Shown here one piece after another: positions 24,475-32,057 of a stretch of 63,527 nt of DNA. Both the position numbers and the translations under genes were made by a program. The stretch is from an uncultured Oscillospiraceae bacterium (GTDB lineage: Bacteria; Bacillota; Clostridia; Oscillospirales; Oscillospiraceae), in NCBI GenBank assembly GCA_910585735.1, contig CAJUEU010000007.1, positions 1 through 63,527 on the forward strand, given 5' to 3'. Each line of letters begins with the position of its first letter. The first letter of the stretch is position 1. The notes beneath the pieces were generated by a model. That model had not been told where the DNA came from. It ran no database searches and saw only the letters and a list, made by a program, of their open reading frames with translations.

Positions 24475-24938
24475 CCTTCAAGAAAATCAGAGGGTCGAAG
24501 GACAGCTTCAGAGCCAAGGCCGGGAAGCGGACCTACATCATCCGGGGCGTGAGAACGGGCATACAACCCATTTCTGCGGCCACGCCGCCGGCCGGAAGGT
24601 ACACGGTGGACATCTACTTCTCCGGGGAAGGGCCGATCTTCAACACCAGGGAGCCGGACCGCTTCAGAACGATGGAGGCCGCCATGGAGTTCTGCGAGGC
24701 TGTGGACGCCGGCGACATCGACATCGAGGAAATGCGCCGGCGGTATGAGGCCGAGGACATGGCAGCCGAGGAGGCGGCAAACCGCCGGGCGGACGCCGCC
24801 GCCAAGGAGTTCCGGGAGGCCCTGGACCACTGGGGGCTGAAGTACACCGAACTGCTGGATCTGGTGGACAAGCAGCAGAGCCTCCCCGATATGGTCCACC
24901 GGCGCCTGTTGACCATGGAGGGGGTGGGCCTACCGTGA
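24471..24938 (+). CDS. Early phage protein, unknown
   Basis: A 155-residue protein of no recognised family. Residues 1-65 look beta-rich; residues about 70-130 are a highly charged, Ala/Glu/Arg-rich helix likely to form a coiled coil. The ATGA overlap with the gene before and the GTGA overlap with the gene after place it firmly in the early operon. Confidence 0.6.
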   Translation: MTFKKIRGSKDSFRAKAGKRTYIIRGVRTGIQPISAATPPAGRYTVDIYFSGEGPIFNTREPDRFRTMEAAMEFCEAVDAGDIDIEEMRRRYEAEDMAAEEAANRRADAAAKEFREALDHWGLKYTELLDLVDKQQSLPDMVHRRLLTMEGVGLP

Positions 24939-25351
24939 GCCAGGAATGGCTGGACATCGAGGCCCTGGACATCAAAGAGGTGGCCATCGACTACTACAAG
25001 CGGACCCACAACGAGGACCGCCCGGGGGTGACATTCACCCACGCCACCATCCAGAGCTGCGAGGGCGACCTGATCCTGGCCGTCAACGCCATGGTGGACT
25101 ACGCCGACCTGATGGATCGCCACCGGGCGGCCCACCCGGAGATGGGAGCCTTCGAGGCCGCAACCCGGGAATATTACGCCGGCCGCTACCGCACCATCGC
25201 CGCCAAGCTGGCCGCCGCCCTGGGGTATGACCGGGAGGCCACACTGGAGCGCTGCCGCCGCCGACAGGAAAAGCAGCGGACCGACGACATCGGAGAGGAA
25301 GCCCTGACCCTGCTGGCCGCCCGTGGTAACGGGAAAGGCAAGAAGCCATGA
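24935..25351 (+). CDS. Early phage protein, unknown
   Basis: A 138-residue, mostly helical protein with no recognised domain. The GTG start overlaps the previous stop and the C-terminus ends in a basic KGKKP tail. It overlaps the next gene by four bases. The tight overlaps argue that it is a genuine gene of the early operon. Confidence 0.6.
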   Translation: MSQEWLDIEALDIKEVAIDYYKRTHNEDRPGVTFTHATIQSCEGDLILAVNAMVDYADLMDRHRAAHPEMGAFEAATREYYAGRYRTIAAKLAAALGYDREATLERCRRRQEKQRTDDIGEEALTLLAARGNGKGKKP

Positions 25352-25668
25352 TCCCCGTGTTCTTCTTCCTCTGGCCGGCAAAATGGTGGGAACGGAAGGG
25401 CCTGGACGCACTGGAACGGGACGAAGAAGGCTTCGCCGACGCCATGAAAGAGAGACACCCGCCGCTGCTGGCGACCGGGAGGGTGGCCAGCAATTACAGA
25501 AGCACGTGCCCATTCTACCGGGGCCACTGGCTTGACGGCGGCACAAGGGCCTGGGACGAATGCGAGATAAACGGACACATGACCGGCGCCGCCTGGTATC
25601 AATTTTGTGGGAAAGACCCCGAGAAATGCCCAATATTCAATCAAAACAAAGGAGAAATGCAGACATGA
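25348..25668 (+). CDS. Early phage protein, unknown
   Basis: A 106-residue protein beginning with a hydrophobic FFFLWPAKWW patch. It has four cysteines (TCPFY, DECEI, QFCGK, KCPIF) that could bind a metal. No family is recognised. It overlaps the second DGR target gene by four bases (ATGA), so that target is translated from the early-operon message. Confidence 0.6.
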   Translation: MIPVFFFLWPAKWWERKGLDALERDEEGFADAMKERHPPLLATGRVASNYRSTCPFYRGHWLDGGTRAWDECEINGHMTGAAWYQFCGKDPEKCPIFNQNKGEMQT

Positions 25669-26651
25669 AACAGCAGTACACAGCCCTGGAGAAGGGCATC
25701 ATCACCGACCTGATGGATCTGTCCCTTCAGCATGGCCCCGTGGAGATCCAGCTGACCGCCGAGACCGAGGACACCGGGGACTTCGCCCCGGCCATCATCG
25801 TCAGGACTGCCCCCGACGGCGTCCTCCGGGGGCTGACCGAGGACGACCGCATCGCCGACATGGCCATGGAGTACGGGGAGCTGCACATCACCCCCGCCGG
25901 CGAGGGCCTGGCCGGGGCCTTCATGGAGCCGAACATCAAGCCCTTTTTGGACTTCATGGCCCAGCAGTCCGAGCGCCGGCCCCTTATTACGGACAAGGAC
26001 CTGGACAGCTGGACGTGGGAGGCCATCGAAGAGATAGCCGCCAGCGGGAAAGCGCCCCAGGTCCTGGGGCTGGGTGCCTTCAAGCACTTCACCCTGAAGG
26101 ACGGCCAGACCTTGAAGGCCAGGGTCATCGGCTTCAACCATGACAAGCTGGCCGACGAGCAGGGCGTGGCCCCCATCACCTGGGAGCTGGTGACCACCCT
26201 GGCCGACGAGCGGGCCATGAACAGCAGCAACACCAACGCCACCAGCTGGGAGGGGTCGGACCTGCGGGCATGGCTGAACGGTGAGCTGTGGGACCTGCTG
26301 CCCGATGACATGAAGGCAGTCATCAAGCCGGTGGTGAAGCAGACCAGCGCCGGCGGGAAGTCCCAGGAGATCAAGGAGACCGTGGACCGGCTCTTCATCA
26401 AGTCCGAGCGGGAGCTGACCGGGCGCTGTTTCTACTCCGTCCCCGGGGAGGGCCACCAGTATGCCCTCTACGCTGCCGAGGGGGTCAGCTGGGCCATGAA
26501 GGACCCCGTCGGTGAGAATGCCTGGCCCTGGCTTCGGTCGCCGAATGCGTCCAACGCCACCCGCTTCTGTTATGTCAGCAGCGACGGGACGCCCTACAAC
26601 ACCAGCGGCGCCAGCGTTACCTACGGCGTGGCCTTCGGCTTCTGCGTTTAA
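25665..26651 (+). CDS. DGR target 2: DUF6273-like protein with variable C-terminus
   Basis: A 328-residue protein with no signal peptide. Residues about 1-130 are an unrecognised N-terminal region. Residues about 135-328 resemble the DUF6273/C-type-lectin-like fold of the tail protein at 47015-48655 (shared IAASGKAP, FNHD, SVPGEGHQY, RSP, FC, TYGVAFGFCV). Residues 291-328 are encoded by VR2. Changes relative to TR sit almost only at template adenines, including the surface run YNTSG. The gene lies in the early operon, far from the structural genes, so its product may not be a virion protein. AAAGGAGA precedes the ATG. Confidence 0.85.
   Translation: MKQQYTALEKGIITDLMDLSLQHGPVEIQLTAETEDTGDFAPAIIVRTAPDGVLRGLTEDDRIADMAMEYGELHITPAGEGLAGAFMEPNIKPFLDFMAQQSERRPLITDKDLDSWTWEAIEEIAASGKAPQVLGLGAFKHFTLKDGQTLKARVIGFNHDKLADEQGVAPITWELVTTLADERAMNSSNTNATSWEGSDLRAWLNGELWDLLPDDMKAVIKPVVKQTSAGGKSQEIKETVDRLFIKSERELTGRCFYSVPGEGHQYALYAAEGVSWAMKDPVGENAWPWLRSPNASNATRFCYVSSDGTPYNTSGASVTYGVAFGFCV
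26535..26646 (+). repeat. DGR variable repeat VR2 (remote)
   Basis: 112 bp aligned without gaps to TR 49282-49393. Of 30 template adenines, 12 differ (to G, C or T). Of 82 non-adenine positions only one differs, a T to C in the last few bases. The 20-base block 49366-49385 of TR, the likely initiation-of-homing site, is identical here. Confidence 0.92.
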
Positions 26652-26669
26652 TCAGAAATCAACAAAAAT

Positions 26670-26691
26670 CCCGCCCCCTGTGTGGGGCGGG
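26670..26691. promoter_or_regulatory. Hairpin after VR2 (candidate DGR target-recognition element)
   Basis: A perfect 8-bp stem, CCCGCCCC / GGGGCGGG, with loop CTGTGT, 19 bases after the VR2 stop codon. Nearly the same sequence follows VR1 at 48674-48695; TR has none. It has no T-run, so it is a poor terminator. In Bordetella phage BPP-1 a hairpin at this place is needed for homing. Confidence 0.7.
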
Positions 26692-26702
26692 TGGAGGACG
26701 AC

Positions 26703-26882
26703 ATGAAAGAAGTGGCCATAAACGTGACCGAGATCCCCAGGGCCGTCCGTGACGACCTGGCCCGCTCCCTTCTGGAGCGGGTGGTGGTGTACTTCGAGCA
26801 GCCGGGCGTAGAAGAGGACTTCCAGGCATGGCTGAAGGAGTACAAGGAAAGAAAAGCGGCCACAGCGGTGGCCACAACATAG
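26703..26882 (+). CDS. Small phage protein, unknown
   Basis: A 59-residue acidic/basic helical protein of no recognised family. GGAGG lies 6 bases before the ATG at 26703, immediately after the VR2 hairpin. In the DGR cassette the gene at the same place after VR1 is avd, but this small protein does not resemble Avd. Confidence 0.55.
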   Translation: MKEVAINVTEIPRAVRDDLARSLLERVVVYFEQPGVEEDFQAWLKEYKERKAATAVATT

Positions 26883-26895
26883 GAGGAATAAGCAA

Positions 26896-27777
26896 ATGAG
26901 CCAAAGGAAGGAAAAGTATCTGCGCCGGGCGCTGAATGAGGCCAACCGGCTGGAAGGGGCGGCCGTGGAGCTGGCCGCCATGGGGCAAAGGCTGGAGCGC
27001 CACCTGATCGGCACCGACCGCCGGCTGGCGGCCAGTATCAGGGACACCCAGCAACTGCGGGACGAGGTGAGGCGCCAGCGTCGGCGCCGGGACCGGGCCG
27101 CAGGCCGGGGTATGGCCTACCTTGCCATGATCCTGGCCGTCGTTTCGCTGATCCTGTCCGTGGTCGCCATCACCCGCCCGGGGACGGAGGCAGAGCAGCC
27201 GGCCCCAGCGGACAGCAGGGGCGCCGAGCTGGCCACCATGACGGTCATGTGGATGGACGGCCTGCTGGTGGAGCAGGAAGAGGACCCGATGGAGGCCGAG
27301 AAGATCACCGACGCCCTGCTGGCCCAGGGCTATCTGTCCGACCTGGTCCCCCTCTCCTATGAGGACCAGGACCTCCTGCGGACGGCAAGCGAAGAAGGCG
27401 GGGTCCCCTACACCATGGCCCTGGCCGTCATCGAAACGGAAACGAACTTCAACAACGTGGCCGGGGATGACGGCGACAGCGTCGGGTATATGCAGGTGGC
27501 CCAACGGTGGCACAGTGACCGCATGGAGCGCCTGGGGGTGACGGACCTGTGGGACCCATACGGAAATTTCCGGGTGGGCTGCGACTTCCTGGGGGAGCTG
27601 CTGGAGGACTACGGAGACCCCGACAAGGCCCTGATGGCCTACAACATGGGGCCAAAACGGGCGGCCGAGTTATGGGAGGAAGGAATCTATGAAACCCAAT
27701 ACAGCCGGACGGTCATGGAGCGGGCCGGGGCCTGGGAAAGGGCCATATCAGACGCCGGCGGAACGCCGGGCTGCTGA
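26896..27777 (+). CDS. Membrane-anchored lytic transglycosylase
   Basis: A 293-residue protein: an N-terminal coiled coil (about 1-70), one transmembrane helix (about 75-95), a linker, and a C-terminal SLT transglycosylase domain (about 165-275). The domain shows the catalytic Glu in VIETETNFN, then VGYMQVAQ and LMAYNMGP. It cuts peptidoglycan glycan strands. Its place in the early/replication region, and not next to the tail or lysis genes, is unusual; transglycosylases with such anchors are common in conjugative elements. AGGAGGAATAAGCAA precedes the start. Confidence 0.8.
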   Translation: MSQRKEKYLRRALNEANRLEGAAVELAAMGQRLERHLIGTDRRLAASIRDTQQLRDEVRRQRRRRDRAAGRGMAYLAMILAVVSLILSVVAITRPGTEAEQPAPADSRGAELATMTVMWMDGLLVEQEEDPMEAEKITDALLAQGYLSDLVPLSYEDQDLLRTASEEGGVPYTMALAVIETETNFNNVAGDDGDSVGYMQVAQRWHSDRMERLGVTDLWDPYGNFRVGCDFLGELLEDYGDPDKALMAYNMGPKRAAELWEEGIYETQYSRTVMERAGAWERAISDAGGTPGC

Positions 27778-27961
27778 CGAAAGGGCCCGGCGGGCGAGGT
27801 GGGGAAACCATGGGCTGGCTACCGTGACCCACCCGAAGTATGGGACGGTGGTGGTCCCTCATGCGTCGAAGTACGCCGCCATCCTATGCGCTGCCGATGT
27901 GTGGAAATGCGACTGGACCAAGATCATGGACGCCGAAATATGGAGGTATGAAAGGAAATGA
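27689..27961 (+). CDS. Small phage protein overlapping the transglycosylase gene
   Basis: A 90-residue basic protein in a different frame, overlapping the end of the transglycosylase gene by 89 bases. GGGAGGAAGGAATCT precedes its ATG and its stop overlaps the next start (ATGA), which supports a real gene. The C-terminal half (YGTVVVPHASKYAAILCA) is hydrophobic; the function is unknown. Confidence 0.55.
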   Translation: MKPNTAGRSWSGPGPGKGPYQTPAERRAADERARRARWGNHGLATVTHPKYGTVVVPHASKYAAILCAADVWKCDWTKIMDAEIWRYERK

Positions 27962-28536
27962 TTATCAGCGAGAAGGGACTGACCAGGGCCCTGAAGAAGG
28001 CATACAAGGCCGCCGGCTACGTCCTGGTGAACGGCCCCGACCAGGTCATCATCTACACCAGGGACTAGTACATACGGGCCAGCTGGCCGAAATTCCCGGT
28101 GAAGGCGCTGGCCACCATCGTGGAACACATGGGGAGCCTTCCCACCGAGGAGGGCGGCCTGGAGATCATCGACGGCGCCGAGCCGCAGCACATCATGGCC
28201 GAGAAGGTCGGGGAAGATGTGGCCTTTTGGGAGAGCGACGCCGCAGCGGTGGCCACGGCCGGGATCACTCCCATGACCTTCATGGGGGCCACGGTATTCC
28301 AGACGCCGGCCAGGGCCTGCTACGGTATAACGCCGACGTCCCTGGGGATCGTGGAGCCCGATGTGATCGAGAAGGACGCCACCACGGTGATGAAGGACTA
28401 CCGCCTGAAATGGACCGCCGAGGACGAGAAAGTGGTGGTCCTATCGGTCAGACCGTCGGAGAACTACGAAGCCGGCTTTATTCGGGACGTGTGGACGGCC
28501 CTGGAGGGAATCGACCTTCGGAGGCCAACAGAGTAA
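27958..28536 (+). pseudogene. Phage gene interrupted by an in-frame amber codon
   Basis: Reading from the ATG at 27958, 36 codons are followed by TAG (28066-28068), then 155 further codons in the same frame up to 28536 with normal composition. The likely original codon is TGG (Trp). No ribosome-binding site restarts the second part; the first later ATG is at 28127. The product is an unrecognised phage protein. Options are a nonsense mutation, amber suppression, or split function. Confidence 0.65.
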
Positions 28537-28542
28537 AAAAGC

Positions 28543-28581
28543 GCCCCCTGTGCGGTGCTGCTACACATTCGCACAGGGGGC
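28543..28581 (+). terminator. Hairpin ending the early operon, next to rep
   Basis: A 12-bp stem (28543-28554 with 28570-28581) and 15-base loop just after the stop codon. The 180-base gap to the rep gene continues with TATTATATCACGATA and could hold the replication origin. Confidence 0.6.
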
Positions 28582-28717
28582 AAAGCAAAGCGGCGACAAG
28601 CGCCTTTTACCTTTTTATTATATCACGATATGGCGCCCGCTGCAACCCCCAAAAATCAACCGCTGGGGCGGTTTTCCGGCCCCGGTAAGAGTATTAGTAA
28701 AGCGGGAGGTCACCACC

Positions 28718-29527
28718 ATGCCCTATGTCGAAAGGGTGGTAGTGGCCGGCGGCGTGAAAGAGACCCGGAAGATGTACACAGGACGGGTACATACCAAGGG
28801 AGCCACCAGAGAGAAGCACACCGGCAAGACCAGCAAGGCCCAGGAGAAGGTCAACGAGCGGAAGCTGGAAGAGATCATCCGCTGGATACTGAACGGCAAC
28901 TTCGTATTCGGAGATCTCCACCTGGTCCTCCACTACTACGACAAGCTGGTCACCCTGGAGCAGGCAGAGCAGGACAAAAAGGACTTCCTGGACCTGCTGC
29001 GGCCCTACTGCAAGAAGCACAGTATCCCCTGGAAGTACCTGGCCGCCACAGAAACCAAGCGGATGACCAACGTCCACCACCACATCATCCTGCCGGACAT
29101 CCCCATCAAGGACCTGTTCGAGCTGTGGGAGAAGGTCGTGGGCGTAGGCGGTGGGAATGTCTCAAACAAGCCCCTGGATCGCCGGGGGAATCACGCAAAG
29201 CTGGCGCACTACCTGATGAAAGAATCGAAATCTACGGCCGACAGGTACAGAGAGGCCGGAAAGAGGTACAAGCGGTTTTCCCGGGCGCAGGGAATGGTGA
29301 CCCCGGAACCGCAGTACACCGTGGTCGAGGCGGCCACGTGGGCCAAGGAGCCCAAGCCAAGCAAGAACTACATCCTGCTGAAGGATGACGACGGAAACAC
29401 GGCCAGGTCCGGCATCCACGAGTGGAACGGCTGGCCCTGGCAGGAATACACAGAGCTGTGGGTCGGAGCAGACCCGCCGAAAAAGCCCAACCCGAGGGCA
29501 AGAAAACGAAGGAGGAGAACGCCATGA
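28718..29527 (+). CDS. rep: HUH-type replication initiator (ORF2/G2P-like Rep)
   Basis: A 269-residue protein with the histidine cluster NVHHHIIL (about residues 112-119), matching the HUH metal motif, and a downstream Tyr in LAHYLMKES (about 160-168) as the likely nicking residue. Such proteins start rolling-circle replication and are typical of plasmids and filamentous phages. Start follows GGGAGGTCACCACC. The C-terminus is very basic (RARKRRRR). The next two genes are PcfK- and PcfJ-like, so the module looks plasmid-derived. Confidence 0.75.
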   Translation: MPYVERVVVAGGVKETRKMYTGRVHTKGATREKHTGKTSKAQEKVNERKLEEIIRWILNGNFVFGDLHLVLHYYDKLVTLEQAEQDKKDFLDLLRPYCKKHSIPWKYLAATETKRMTNVHHHIILPDIPIKDLFELWEKVVGVGGGNVSNKPLDRRGNHAKLAHYLMKESKSTADRYREAGKRYKRFSRAQGMVTPEPQYTVVEAATWAKEPKPSKNYILLKDDDGNTARSGIHEWNGWPWQEYTELWVGADPPKKPNPRARKRRRRTP

Positions 29528-29898
29528 CCATCGAAGCCATCCAGAAGATCAACGCCGAAATGCAGAAGAAGCCCACCGACCAATACACCGAGATCATCGG
29601 CCACTACGTCATCGACCGCTGCGGCGACGACGTCACCGCAGCCCTGATCCTGAAGGACGGGAAAACCCTGGAGGGGGCCATGAAGGCCGTCATGGGGGCC
29701 GCCAGCAAGGTCAAGCATGGGAATGTGGCCGTCCTGACGCCGGCCCAGGTGTTCGGTGAGGTGGACCGCTATTTCTCCATGACCACGGACCTGAAGGCCC
29801 AACAGAAGGCCCTGGCGGGCCTGGGCGCCCCCGTTCAAGTCGCAGACGAGCGGGAGCCGGCGAAGAAGCTGGGCCTGGACCTGGCCAGATTCTGGTAA
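29524..29898 (+). CDS. PcfK-like protein (AcrIIA9-related)
   Basis: A 124-residue protein that fits the PcfK/AcrIIA9 pattern: a helical start, HYVIDRCGDD, KTLEGAMKAVM, then KHGNVAVLTPAQVFGEV and YFSM. One branch of this family (AcrIIA9) inhibits Cas9, while others belong to conjugative elements with no known role. ATGA overlap with rep and a following pcfJ-like gene match the usual neighbourhood. Cas9 inhibition is possible but unproven. Confidence 0.65.
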   Translation: MTIEAIQKINAEMQKKPTDQYTEIIGHYVIDRCGDDVTAALILKDGKTLEGAMKAVMGAASKVKHGNVAVLTPAQVFGEVDRYFSMTTDLKAQQKALAGLGAPVQVADEREPAKKLGLDLARFW

Positions 29899-29911
29899 GG
29901 AGGTCCTGGAG

Positions 29912-32044
29912 TTGAAAATCGACAAAAGGATCAAGGCCATACCGTGGCCGGAGCCATGGATGGGCAGGAACGACCGCCAGCATCTTCGTGTGACGGTGGC
30001 CCAGCCGGTGACAGATGGCCACCGGGTGCTGCTGCTGACCGTTACCAGAAACCAAAACCACCAGATCGCCCCCTGGAGGGCGGAGCCGGTCGGGCAAGAC
30101 TTCCGCCTGGTGTGCTGCAAGACGAAGGGGGCCGAGGACGTGGCCTACATCACGGAGCTGGGCAAGGGGGCGCCACGGAAGACCCTGGAAGAAGCCGTCA
30201 GAGGATGGCAGACCAGCCCCGCCACCTGCTACCCGGAGATCAGCGAGAAGGACGAGGCCATCCTGTGCCGCTGGCTGGGGGTCACGCCGATGCAGAAGAA
30301 GGAAAGCCGCTACAACCACGCACTGGACATGCTGAACGACTGGACCACCGAGGCCATCAAGATCGCCAAGGAGCGGGAGAGCCGGGAGAAGGGCGACTTC
30401 GTGGATGACGACGTGGACCTGTGCCCCGAGGAGCTGCCGGCCGGCCTGCTTGACTACATCCGGCGGGCCATACTCCCGGAAGATGACGTCCTGATCTACA
30501 AAAAGGGCAACGTCCGGGGGACCTGCTACCTGTGCGGCCATAAGGTCACGGCCCAGCCGGGCCAGCGCTTCGTTCAGTACGGAATAGCGGACTGCCCATT
30601 CTGCGGCCAGAGGGTGCGGACCTTCCTGGACGGCGGGGCGGCATTCGCCGCTGAAAACCTGGAGAACGTGGCCACCATCCAGCTGGGGACCGACGGCGTC
30701 ACCCTCTTCATCCGCCAGTGGCGGATCTTACGCCCTGACGACCCGGACACCCTGCGGGAGGACCCGGCCAGCTGCATGAAGGAGGTGGCCAGGTATGCGG
30801 TCCGGGGGAAGTATGCAGCCAAGTGGCAGAAGGAGGCCAAAGAAGCCTACTGCATGAGGGCCTACCGCTACGACCTGCGGGCATGGGTGAGGGTGAAAAA
30901 CCCTGCCAACGTCTACGACGGGGGCTACTACTTCTTCATCCCGGAGAACTGGCGGGAGATCGTGGCCACCACCAGCCTAAAGTACATCGACCTGGCCGGC
31001 TATGAGGCCAGGAGAGAGAGCGCCAAGAAGCTGAAGGAGGAAACCTACTATGGCCAAAACATGATCCGCTTTATCCTGGACTGGGCCAGATACCCGGCCG
31101 TGGAGCTGTTCTGGAAAGCGGGGTACACCAACCTGGTGGCGGCGAAGGCGGTGGGGGCCATGACCAAGGAGACCAGAAACATCATCCGCTGGTCCGCCAG
31201 GAGCATCAAAGAGGCCACCCGCTTCCCCGCTCGATTGCTTCGGAGGAAGAAGCCAAACGACTGGGGCATCGACGAGCTGAAGCGCATGACGGACCTGTGG
31301 GACCTGGTAAACGAGGGGGTCATTACCGAGCGGGAGATCCCCACCCTGGAGGACTGCAAGGTGGACCACAAGGACATATACACGGCCCTGCAACATTCCA
31401 CGGCCTACCGGGTCGTTAAGTACATCAACGGGCAGTATGACCTGAAGGACCAGGAAGAAAAGCGACTGGCCGCTGAAGCCAAAAAGAAGAAGCGATATTA
31501 CAGCCGCCACGACCCGGCCCACATCGGGGGCACATACCGGGACTACCTGGAAGACTGCGCCAGGCTGGAGCTAAACCTGGACGACCGGGCCGTCCTCTTC
31601 CCGCCTGATCTGACCGCCGCCCACCAGCGGACCATCGAAATGTTGAGACATAAGGAGATCAGGGCAAAGGCCCAGGGCTTCAAAAAGGCGGTGAAGAAGC
31701 TGGAGCCGCTGGCCTGGGAAAAGGCCGGTCTGCTGATCCGACCGGCCAAGACGGCCAAAGAGCTGAAGGGGGAAGGCGCCGCCCTCCATCACTGTGTAGG
31801 GGGCTACGCCGAGCGAATGGCAAGGGGCGAGACCGCCATCTTCCTGATCCGCCAGGCATCGGCGCCGGGCGAGCCGTTCTATACCCTGGAGCTGAAGAAT
31901 AAGCAGGTCGTACAATGCCGGACGAAGTTCAACCAGAGCTACGAGCAGAACGCCCAGGTCCACGCCTTCGTCAAGGAGTGGATGGCCACCATGGTCCTGA
32001 AGACCAAAAAGCAGAAGTCAACAAAGGCCAGAAAGGCCGCATAA
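29912..32044 (+). CDS. PcfJ-like protein
   Basis: A 710-residue PcfJ-domain protein. The middle has a zinc-ribbon-like CYLCGHKV ... CPFCGQRV (about 205-235). The C-terminal PcfJ core contains EGAALHHCVGGYAERMARG and FYTLELKNKQVVQCR (about 625-675). PcfJ proteins accompany PcfK in Clostridial plasmids, ICEs and phages; their biochemical role is not settled. A TTG start follows AAGGAGG at correct spacing. Length is typical. Confidence 0.8.
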   Translation: MKIDKRIKAIPWPEPWMGRNDRQHLRVTVAQPVTDGHRVLLLTVTRNQNHQIAPWRAEPVGQDFRLVCCKTKGAEDVAYITELGKGAPRKTLEEAVRGWQTSPATCYPEISEKDEAILCRWLGVTPMQKKESRYNHALDMLNDWTTEAIKIAKERESREKGDFVDDDVDLCPEELPAGLLDYIRRAILPEDDVLIYKKGNVRGTCYLCGHKVTAQPGQRFVQYGIADCPFCGQRVRTFLDGGAAFAAENLENVATIQLGTDGVTLFIRQWRILRPDDPDTLREDPASCMKEVARYAVRGKYAAKWQKEAKEAYCMRAYRYDLRAWVRVKNPANVYDGGYYFFIPENWREIVATTSLKYIDLAGYEARRESAKKLKEETYYGQNMIRFILDWARYPAVELFWKAGYTNLVAAKAVGAMTKETRNIIRWSARSIKEATRFPARLLRRKKPNDWGIDELKRMTDLWDLVNEGVITEREIPTLEDCKVDHKDIYTALQHSTAYRVVKYINGQYDLKDQEEKRLAAEAKKKKRYYSRHDPAHIGGTYRDYLEDCARLELNLDDRAVLFPPDLTAAHQRTIEMLRHKEIRAKAQGFKKAVKKLEPLAWEKAGLLIRPAKTAKELKGEGAALHHCVGGYAERMARGETAIFLIRQASAPGEPFYTLELKNKQVVQCRTKFNQSYEQNAQVHAFVKEWMATMVLKTKKQKSTKARKAA

Positions 32045-32057
32045 ACGAAAGGAGAAC

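Noticed and set aside
26670..26691. VR2 hairpin as a simple rho-independent terminator
   Set aside because: No T-run follows and the downstream gene has its ribosome-binding site directly after it. The same hairpin after VR1 precedes avd, which must be transcribed.
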